From an uncultured Bacilli bacterium (GTDB taxonomy: Bacteria > Bacillota_I > Bacilli_A > RF39 > UBA660), in assembly GCA_949280095.1 (NCBI GenBank), contig CASDHD010000035.1, positions 1-11,281 of the forward strand: DNA of 11,281 bases, written 5' to 3'. The notes under the pieces are model-generated. The model had not been told where the DNA came from. It ran no database searches and saw nothing but the letters and a program-made list of their open reading frames with translations. Position numbers and translations under genes: made by a program. Shown one piece after another: positions 6,270 through 11,281 of the stretch (the first letter of the stretch is position 1; each line of letters starts with the position of its first letter).

Positions 6270-6605
6270 ATGGGAAGAGGCCATTTAGGATTAAGAAAAT
6301 TTATAAAAAAAGAAACTGAGTATAAAGATAAAAAAAAGAATATCAAACACAAATGTGATTTTGATATTCCTTGCATTTTGAAAGTAAAATTCAATCATAA
6401 AATCCAATATTATAATGTTATAAAATGTAATAAATGTTTATCATTTATTAGTGTTAGAGAACCTGGAAATGTTCAAGGACATATTTTTAAAGATTTGACT
6501 GAACAAGAAAAAAAACTTCCATTAATAACTGCATATTCTAATAGTAAATATCTTATTTTTGATTTTGCCGATTTAGAAAATGTTTCTTACGAAGAAAAAA
6601 ATTAA
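6270..6605 (+). CDS. Small hypothetical protein with CxxC-type Cys pairs
   Basis: A 111-residue protein I do not recognise. The N-terminus is very basic (GRGHLGLRKFIKKETEYKDKKK), followed by two Cys pairs, C29-x5-C35 and C53-x2-C56 (KCNKC). This spacing could bind one zinc in a small beta-rich ribbon; that is inference. The C-terminal third (LITAYSNSKYLIFDFADLENVSYEE) is acidic and lacks a membrane segment, so the protein is probably cytoplasmic. It begins 54 nt after the tmRNA 3' end and has no clear promoter of its own, so it may depend on read-through from ssrA. It seems slightly more AT-rich than rnr or smpB and sits in an islet with the HD gene, consistent with, but not proving, acquisition next to the tmRNA gene. 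The coding potential looks real: sensible composition, a plausible ribosome binding site, and a position clear of other genes. Confidence 0.6.
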   Translation: MGRGHLGLRKFIKKETEYKDKKKNIKHKCDFDIPCILKVKFNHKIQYYNVIKCNKCLSFISVREPGNVQGHIFKDLTEQEKKLPLITAYSNSKYLIFDFADLENVSYEEKN

Positions 6606-6623
6606 TGTTAAAGTTTTATTATT

Positions 6624-6745
6624 GAAGCAAAGCCACCTCTAAAGACAAAAAAGTTTGTTTTTGACACCGTCAGGTCCACTGAGTCTAAATGATAACTTGA
6701 ACTTTTATGTTTCGATCTTTACTATGTTTAAAATTATGATATAAT
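6624..6745 (+). repeat. Repeat module A (hairpin plus promoter region), upstream of the HD gene
   Basis: One of two diverged copies of the same intergenic module; copy B is at 7593-7700. Shared blocks in the same order: an AAGCAA start, a hairpin of CTAAA-ACAAA / TTTGTTTTT (6640-6649 with 6654-6663), AATGATA (6688), a GAA-TTTTAT-TTTCGA block, and ATTATGATA (6733-6741) at the -10 region. Spacing between the last two anchors is 45 nt here and 51 in B. Confidence 0.6.
6718..6745 (+). promoter_or_regulatory. Extended -10 promoter of the HD-domain gene
   Basis: TTTACT (-35-like, 6718-6723) is followed after 16 nt by TGATATAAT, a perfect extended -10 (hexamer 6740-6745). Transcription would start near 6752, leaving a leader of about 80 nt that holds two inverted repeats. 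Confidence 0.65.
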
Positions 6746-6752
6746 TTTTATA

Positions 6753-6782
6753 GTTTTAAATTGAATTTTGTTAATTTAAAAC
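6753..6782 (+). repeat. Inverted repeat 1 in the HD gene leader
   Basis: GTTTTAAATT (6753-6762) and AATTTAAAAC (6773-6782) form a perfect 10-bp stem around a 10-nt loop, starting right at the predicted transcription start. Confidence 0.75.
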
Positions 6783-6786
6783 TACA

Positions 6787-6815
6787 CATGTACATTGACT
6801 ATGTCAATATACATG
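6787..6815 (+). repeat. Inverted repeat 2 in the HD gene leader (operator- or hairpin-like)
   Basis: CATGTACATTGAC (6787-6799) and GTCAATATACATG (6803-6815) are complementary at 12 of 13 positions with only TAT between them. The near-perfect dyad lies 5 nt before the ribosome binding site GGAGAG (6821-6826). It could be a repressor operator or a hairpin that influences translation. Confidence 0.75.
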
Positions 6816-6831
6816 AGATTGGAGAGAACAA

Positions 6832-7500
6832 ATGAAAGATAATAATATAGAATTATATTATGATAAATGTGTAGAATTTATGGAACAAATTAAAAATCCA
6901 GTTTTAAAAGATTGTTGTCAAATCATTTACAAAGATTTTAAGGAAAAATTAATTAATAAACCTGCAACTACTGGCAGTCATCATTTTTTTAAAGGCGGAT
7001 TGCTGTATCATATATATTGCGTAACAAGAAATGCTATTACAATTTGTAATTTATATCCAGACTTAGAAATTGATTTAGATCTAGTTATATTTGGAGGATT
7101 ATTACATGATATCGGTAAAACAAATGAATTGAATGATTTTATAGACAATGGAGATAATACCAAACATAAGGGGAATAGTGCTGCTTTATTAGGCCATTCC
7201 TACGAAGGTGCTTATATCATTGAAAAATATTTAAATAATTATAATATTGATGAACAGTTTAAGCACCAAGTAATACATACAATTGGGAGCCATATGAATG
7301 AGTATAGTGAATGGGGAGCATTAGTAATGCCAAAGATGTTGGAGGTTATCATTATTAACTTTGCGGATAATTTAGATGCTCATATTGAGCCGGCTCATTC
7401 AATAATAAAACAAGCTAATAAAGGAGAATTATATAAAATTAATAATGCGCCTAGAGAATATTACAAATCTTTAAATCCTTTTTATAATTTGCAAAAATAA
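6832..7500 (+). CDS. HD-domain phosphohydrolase, YhaM-like 3'-5' exoribonuclease family, HD domain only
   Basis: A 222-residue protein whose core matches the HD domain of YhaM/Cbf1-type 3'-5' exoribonucleases. Likely metal or phosphate ligands are visible: His50/His51 (SHHFFKGGLLYH), His60, His92-Asp93 (GGLLHDIGKTNEL), His122 (LLGHSYEG), His154 (GSHMNEYSEWGAL, where YhaM has SHHG..E.G) and Asp179 (FADNLDAH). YhaM is about 314 residues with an N-terminal OB-fold RNA-binding domain. Here only about 45 residues precede the HD motifs, so the OB domain is missing and the substrate may differ (RNA ends, cyclic or other nucleotides). The start ATG has GGAGAG at 6821-6826. The gene has its own extended -10 promoter and a leader with two inverted repeats, so its expression is probably controlled. 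It is flanked by repeat modules A and B. The YhaM resemblance is seen in motif order; exonuclease activity is inferred. Confidence 0.85.
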   Translation: MKDNNIELYYDKCVEFMEQIKNPVLKDCCQIIYKDFKEKLINKPATTGSHHFFKGGLLYHIYCVTRNAITICNLYPDLEIDLDLVIFGGLLHDIGKTNELNDFIDNGDNTKHKGNSAALLGHSYEGAYIIEKYLNNYNIDEQFKHQVIHTIGSHMNEYSEWGALVMPKMLEVIIINFADNLDAHIEPAHSIIKQANKGELYKINNAPREYYKSLNPFYNLQK

Positions 7501-7592
7501 AGTTATAGACACAACCTCGCCTTTAAAGGATAGTGGACTTAATACTATTAGTTTCTGCTGAGGGGAGCGGCATTTCAATTTTATAATTAAAA
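7501..7592. other. Non-coding stretch after the HD gene
   Basis: Together with module B and the helicase leader this makes a 300-nt gene-free gap. The first ~75 nt are clearly more GC-rich than the surroundings and include a 10-bp palindrome CCTTTAAAGG (7520-7529) and a small TGCTG/CGGCA hairpin near 7556-7572. No frame is open for long; the longest reads about 19 codons without a start. I see no recognisable RNA family. Confidence 0.4.
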
Positions 7593-7700
7593 TAAAGCAA
7601 CTACTAAAAACAAAATGATTTGTTTTTAGATTTACCAGAATGATAGAAACTTCGAAATTTTTATATTTCGAGGTTTTAATATTTTTATAATTATGATAAA
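7593..7700 (+). repeat. Repeat module B, upstream of the SNF2 gene
   Basis: The second copy of the module at 6624-6745. It has AAAGCAA, a perfect 11-bp hairpin CTAAAAACAAA / TTTGTTTTTAG (7604-7614 with 7619-7629, loop ATGA), AATGATA (7639-7645), an 11-bp hairpin ending in TTTCGAGGTT, and ATTATGATA (7690-7698). Here the second hairpin is far better formed than in copy A, while the -10 (TATGAT, 7692-7697) is weaker. Confidence 0.6.
7646..7686 (+). terminator. Terminator-like hairpin inside module B
   Basis: AACTTCGAAAT (7648-7658) pairs with ATTTCGAGGTT (7665-7675), 11 bp with one T-G pair and a 6-nt loop; A7647-T7676 extends it. It is followed by a T-rich run. It could end the HD transcript about 145 nt past the stop codon and insulate the helicase gene. 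Confidence 0.55.
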
Positions 7701-7727
7701 GTATTGTAGTAATATTTATAAGTAACT

Positions 7728-7750
7728 TTGTTTTTAGTGATTAAAGACAA
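7728..7750 (+). repeat. Hairpin in the SNF2 leader sharing arms with module hairpins
   Basis: TTGTTTTTAG (7728-7737) and TTAAAGACAA (7741-7750) pair over 10 positions (two G-T) around TGA. Its left arm sits within an exact copy of the 11-mer TTTGTTTTTAG also at 7619-7629, and TAAAGACAA also occurs at 6640-6648, so the arms are the same as in A and B but in swapped order. Confidence 0.5.
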
Positions 7751-7785
7751 TAAATTATTTATATCATTTTAATATTGTAATAATA

Positions 7786-7792
7786 GTGGTGG
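7786..7792 (+). promoter_or_regulatory. Ribosome binding site deciding the SNF2 start at 7801
   Basis: GTGGTGG lies 8 nt before ATG 7801. Starting instead at the in-frame GTG 7786 would place the start codon inside this site and leave it without one of its own. Confidence 0.6.
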
Positions 7793-7800
7793 TATTTTTT

Positions 7801-10800
7801 ATGGATGTAGAATTAAAGAAAATAAGAGATTATGTCGGGACTGATTCTTTTAATAAAGGAATTCATTATTATAGCGGTTATATAAGATATCGATATACAA
7901 ATGAAGTGGATGGAGTAGATACTCATTATTTTTTGGTGCCTAGTGAGCACTATTATGAAAATAATTATGAAGTAGAGATAAGTACTCAAAACCGTGAAAT
8001 TGTTGCTTCCGAATGTACATGTATGCAATTTCAATCGTGGGGAACTTGTAAACATATTGCGGCGTGTATGATACATTTTCGAGATGTGGTTTTTCCTATG
8101 GATCCAGAGGAAAAGAAACTTTATATTTCAAAGCAAATTTTAAATGAATTTTATAAACCCATAAAGAATGAAGTGCATTTAAAAAAACAATTACAATTAG
8201 AGGTAGAACTTGAATTTCAAGAGAGTTATTACGAATCATCTGTAGGTTTAGTTTTTAAAATAGGAGAAAACAAACTTTATAATTTAAATAGCAAACTAAA
8301 TAACTTTTTAGATGCTTATGAAGAGGAAGAAGAATTTTGTTTTGGTAAAAGTTTTACTTATAAACCTAATGAGCATTTTTTTTCTAAAATTGATGAAGCG
8401 ATTTTATCTTTTCTTTTAAGAATTTTACATCATAACAACTATTATAGTTATCGAAATTTAAATATATCTATGGATACTTTTCCAACTTTTTTAGAACTAT
8501 TAAAAAATAAAACATTTACGATTAAAGGGTATGGAAAGATTACGAATATTGTAGAAGATAATCCTTTGAAACTTTCTTTAGAAAAAGGAGAGAAATATTA
8601 TAAACTGGCGATGTTTGAGCAAGATGTAGATTTTTTAACAGAAAACTGTAAGTATGTTGTAAAAGAAAATACGCTTTATGTTCTACCTAATAAAACAAGT
8701 AAAATTCTTTCTTTAATGCAAGAGAATCAATTGCATGATTTGGAATTCCAAGAGGATGATTTAACAACATTTAAGGAAGGAATTTTGCCTATATTAAAAA
8801 ATAATGTTCTTCTTGATAAAACGGTAGAAGATACAATCATTTTAGGAGTAAAACCAGGTGTGAAAATCTATCTTGATTTTAAATACAATATGATTTTGTG
8901 TACATTAAAGTTTGTATACCAAGAAACAGAAATAGACTATTTTGTAGAGAATACAAATATCATTCGCGATACAGAGGAAGAACAGAAGGTACTTGGAAAT
9001 TTACTTGGGTATGGATTTGTGATTGATAACCAAAAAATTTATATGGAAGATTTGGATACAATTGGTTTATTTTTAGAAGAGTCTTTACTTGAATTATCAA
9101 AAGATTATGAAGTATTTACATCCGATAAAATGAAAGAAACAAAAATCATTAAGGAAAATAACGTACGTTCTAGTTTTAGTATTGGTTCTGATAACATTAT
9201 GTCTTATCAATTTGATTTAGGTAGTATTCCTAATGACGAAATTGTAAATGTTTTAGAGACGATGAAAAACAAAAAGCGATATTATCGTTTGAAAAGTGGC
9301 GATTTGCTAGACTTAAATAGCAATGAAGATTTACAACAGTTTGAAAATTTAGTAGAAGATATGAATCTTTCGAATAAGGATATTAAAAATGGAAGTGGGA
9401 TTATACCAAAATATCGTGCGATTTATTTGGATAGTTTGAAAAAGGAAAAATATCATATTATTAGCACAAATAATTTATTTGATGAGCTTATTACACAGTT
9501 TAATTCTTATAAAGATATGCCAATAACTTTAACTGCAAAGGATAAAAAAATTTTGAGGGATTATCAAGAGGTAGGAGTAAAGTGGCTTTATAATATTTAT
9601 AAGTGCGGTTTTGGTGGAATTTTAGCAGATGAAATGGGTCTTGGGAAGTCAATTCAACTTATTTATTTAATTAAGGAAATTTTAAAAGAAAAGAAGGATG
9701 CTAAAATTTTAATTGTTGCTCCTACGTCTTTAATTTACAATTGGAAAAAAGAATTTGATAAGTTTGGTAGTGAGATAAAGTATAAAGTGTTTGCGGAGAA
9801 TAAAACAATCCGTAAGCAAGAGTTAGAAAATGTAGAGGATACGCAAGTACTGATTACAACGTATGGTTTAGTTCGCCAAGACAAAGAAAAGTATATGGAA
9901 ATGAATTTCGAACTTGTTGCAATTGATGAAGCACAAACGATAAAGAATGCGAGTGCTCAAATGACAAAAGTGGTAAAAGAATTGCATGCAAATACTAAAT
10001 TAGCTTTAACAGGTACGCCACTTGAAAATTCTGTAATGGAGTTATGGAGTATTTTTGATTTTATTATGCCAGGGTATTTAGCAAATTTTTTAAGTTTTCA
10101 GTCTAAGTATAATATAAAAGATATTGAGAGTGAACAATTAAAAATGTTAGATACTTTGAATGAACAAATTAGACCTTTTATTCTTAGGAGACGCAAAAAA
10201 GATGTGGTGAAGGAATTACCTCCTAAAATAGAAAACAATATAAGTATTGATTTAAATAAAGAACAAAAGAAACTTTATGTTGCTCAACTTGAGAAAACGA
10301 AAAAAGAAATGGATGAGATTTTAGCTACTGAGGGATTTAAAAAAGGTAATTTTAAAATCTTACAACTTCTTACCAAATTGCGTCAGTTGTGTATTGATCC
10401 AAAAATTCTTTATGAAAACTATGAGGGTGGTAGCGCTAAAATTGAAAATTTAGTCACAATCGTAAAAGGAATTATCGAAAATGGACATAAAATTTTATTG
10501 TTTACAAGTTTTAAAACAGCACTTGATATTGTAAACCAAGAATTTGCAAATAATAATATTTCAACCTACGTAATTGATGGTACAGTTTCTTCTAAAAAAA
10601 GAATGGAGCTTGTGGATAAGTTTAATCAAGATGATACGAATGTATTTTTAATTACATTGAAAGCTGGTGGGACTGGATTAAATCTTACAAGTGCAGATGT
10701 AGTTATCCACTTAGATTTATGGTGGAATCCACAAGTAGAAAATCAAGCTACGGATAGAGCTCATCGTATTGGTCAAAAAAATACTGTTGAGGTTATCAAG

Positions 10801-10974
10801 TTAATTTGTAAAGGGACTATAGAGGAACGTATTTTGGAATTACAAAATAAAAAGAAGATATTAAGTGATACTTTAATTGAGGGAGAGGGAAGAGATGAAA
10901 ATATTCTTTCTAAATTAACCGAAAAAGATATTAAAAACTTATTAACTCTTGATAATGAAGAGAGTGATGAATAA
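7801..10974 (+). CDS. SWIM zinc-finger SNF2-family DEAD/DEAH-box helicase
   Basis: A 1057-residue Swi2/Snf2-type ATPase, predicted to translocate on double-stranded DNA and remodel DNA-protein complexes. A SWIM zinc finger stands near the N-terminus (C72-x-C74-x8-C83-x-H85, in ECTCMQFQSWGTCKHIAAC). About 400 residues follow in the position of the bacterial SNF2-associated domain. The motor then begins near 580 (LRDYQEVGVKWLYN): motif I ADEMGLGKS with Lys616, motif II DEAQ at 709-712 (the SNF2 variant of DEAH), motif III LALTGTPLENS, a FILRRRKKDVVKELPPK linker, and the C-terminal lobe with LLFTSFKTALDIV, LKAGGTGLNLTSADVVIHLDLWWNP and motif VI QATDRAHRIGQ (982-992). All motor motifs look intact and the length is usual for Bacillota SWIM-SNF2 proteins. 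The start ATG is set by GTGGTGG at 7786-7792. Its biological role in bacteria is poorly defined; DNA repair or transcription-linked remodelling is likely. Confidence 0.95.
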   Translation: MDVELKKIRDYVGTDSFNKGIHYYSGYIRYRYTNEVDGVDTHYFLVPSEHYYENNYEVEISTQNREIVASECTCMQFQSWGTCKHIAACMIHFRDVVFPMDPEEKKLYISKQILNEFYKPIKNEVHLKKQLQLEVELEFQESYYESSVGLVFKIGENKLYNLNSKLNNFLDAYEEEEEFCFGKSFTYKPNEHFFSKIDEAILSFLLRILHHNNYYSYRNLNISMDTFPTFLELLKNKTFTIKGYGKITNIVEDNPLKLSLEKGEKYYKLAMFEQDVDFLTENCKYVVKENTLYVLPNKTSKILSLMQENQLHDLEFQEDDLTTFKEGILPILKNNVLLDKTVEDTIILGVKPGVKIYLDFKYNMILCTLKFVYQETEIDYFVENTNIIRDTEEEQKVLGNLLGYGFVIDNQKIYMEDLDTIGLFLEESLLELSKDYEVFTSDKMKETKIIKENNVRSSFSIGSDNIMSYQFDLGSIPNDEIVNVLETMKNKKRYYRLKSGDLLDLNSNEDLQQFENLVEDMNLSNKDIKNGSGIIPKYRAIYLDSLKKEKYHIISTNNLFDELITQFNSYKDMPITLTAKDKKILRDYQEVGVKWLYNIYKCGFGGILADEMGLGKSIQLIYLIKEILKEKKDAKILIVAPTSLIYNWKKEFDKFGSEIKYKVFAENKTIRKQELENVEDTQVLITTYGLVRQDKEKYMEMNFELVAIDEAQTIKNASAQMTKVVKELHANTKLALTGTPLENSVMELWSIFDFIMPGYLANFLSFQSKYNIKDIESEQLKMLDTLNEQIRPFILRRRKKDVVKELPPKIENNISIDLNKEQKKLYVAQLEKTKKEMDEILATEGFKKGNFKILQLLTKLRQLCIDPKILYENYEGGSAKIENLVTIVKGIIENGHKILLFTSFKTALDIVNQEFANNNISTYVIDGTVSSKKRMELVDKFNQDDTNVFLITLKAGGTGLNLTSADVVIHLDLWWNPQVENQATDRAHRIGQKNTVEVIKLICKGTIEERILELQNKKKILSDTLIEGEGRDENILSKLTEKDIKNLLTLDNEESDE

Positions 10975-11002
10975 TTATGAAAAATGGAAAGCGAGTTAAA
11001 AA

Positions 11003-11281
11003 ATGAATGTGCATTTGGGATTTTCCTATATAGGTCTAATTTTTTTGTTGATGTTAATAGTACCTAATATTGTATGGAGCAAAAATAGACCTAAAGATTA
11101 TGATAAATATGTAAAAAATGAGAATAAAGTTTTATTACTATTTGAAAGAGTTGGAGAAATGTTAGTAACTTGCTTTTCTTTGCTATTTAGTGATTTTAAT
11201 ATTAGTAAAATATCTAGTTGGACTTTTAGGCAATTTCCAAAAATAAAGGTTACACTTTTTTATAAAGTTGGGGTGACAAGA
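11003..11281 (+). CDS. Uncharacterised membrane protein, 5' part only
   Basis: An open frame of 93 codons starts at ATG 11003 and runs off the window. The N-terminus has a hydrophobic helix (about 4-24, ending IVPNIVW), then SKNRPKDYDKYVKNENKVLLLFERVGEMLVTCFSLLFSDFNI. This resembles an uncharacterised Bacillota integral membrane family with the pattern PN-WxKN-P--Y--YVKNENK-LL--ER-GE; I know no function for it. After SDFNI I would expect a further Trp-rich hydrophobic helix, but the frame continues as a basic segment (TFRQFPKIKVTLFYKVGVTR). The reading frame may therefore be joined to foreign sequence or degraded near 11220. No strong ribosome binding site is seen (GGAAAG at 10986-10991 is distant). 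It begins 28 nt after the SNF2 stop codon, so co-transcription is possible. Confidence 0.6.
   Translation, partial: MNVHLGFSYIGLIFLLMLIVPNIVWSKNRPKDYDKYVKNENKVLLLFERVGEMLVTCFSLLFSDFNISKISSWTFRQFPKIKVTLFYKVGVTR

Noticed and set aside
6170..6394. A 74-codon minus-strand open frame ending EEIRTPVQFTL
   Set aside because: The EEIRTPV-type peptide is the well-known artefact of reading the T-arm end of a tRNA or tmRNA backwards. It overlaps ssrA and the plausible small gene at 6270-6605.
5850..7800. Integrative element inserted at the ssrA 3' end
   Set aside because: No integrase gene and no second copy of the tmRNA 3' end (the T-arm/acceptor sequence) could be found downstream in the window, so attachment sites are not claimed; only an accessory-looking islet is reported.
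7813..8076. An 87-codon minus-strand open frame
   Set aside because: It lies wholly antisense to the SWIM-finger region of the SNF2 gene, whose motifs prove the + strand frame.
10977..11006. A 9-codon peptide frame (MKNGKRVKK) between the SNF2 gene and the last gene
   Set aside because: It is too short, has no ribosome binding site and resembles no known leader peptide; its overlap with the next ATG is probably coincidental.
1..11281. Mollicute genetic code (TGA as Trp)
   Set aside because: No ORF needs TGA read-through and all Trp codons in recognised proteins are TGG. The visible stops are all TAA or TAG, which is suggestive but can be chance in ten AT-rich genes.

Overview
The window is low-GC, AT-rich bacterial DNA. 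It has strong purine-rich ribosome binding sites (one perfect AAGGAGG), TATAAT-type -10 boxes (two of them extended TGnTATAAT), and the standard genetic code: every ORF reads through TGG for Trp and none needs TGA read-through. Gene content (rnr-smpB-ssrA neighbourhood, DUF3048/YerB protein, SWIM-SNF2 helicase, YhaM-like HD protein, class III-type prepilin) points to a Bacillota/Bacilli genome, plausibly one of the host-associated lineages near the Mollicutes. The tmRNA tag ending in ...VFA instead of ...LAA fits that, but the lineage is inferred, not shown.

Left part (1-3336): the 3' end of an Rpn/YhgA-type PD-(D/E)XK nuclease gene, a likely terminator, then an operon of a type IV prepilin-like protein, RNase R (rnr) and SmpB (smpB), with ORFs overlapping by 8 and 17 nt. 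RNase R and SmpB act with tmRNA in ribosome rescue: SmpB delivers tmRNA to stalled ribosomes and RNase R degrades the defective mRNA.

Middle part (3337-5850): a DUF3048 (YerB-like) membrane-anchored protein and a small single-pass protein with an acidic tail, both on the + strand. They end at a strong bidirectional hairpin terminator shared with a convergent gene. That gene encodes a 298-residue protein with a long Lys/Thr/Ser/Ala-rich cytoplasmic tail, one membrane segment and a small Cys-containing outer domain. It has a good sigma-A promoter, divergent from that of ssrA.

ssrA (tmRNA) lies at 5850-6215 with a complete tRNA-like end and a readable tag frame (NKTEKAFGGFNPVFA). So the trans-translation genes sit together but rnr-smpB is separated from ssrA by about 2.5 kb of membrane-protein genes.

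Right part (6216-11281): downstream of the tmRNA is an AT-rich islet. It holds a small orphan Cys-motif protein and an HD-domain YhaM-like protein whose leader contains two strong inverted repeats. Two diverged copies (A and B) of a roughly 100-nt hairpin/promoter module flank the HD gene. A 1057-residue SWIM/SNF2 helicase follows, then the 5' part of an uncharacterised membrane protein that runs off the window. The least explained signals are the A/B modules, the structured leader, the alternative hairpins before the helicase, and the histone-H1-like tail on a membrane protein.
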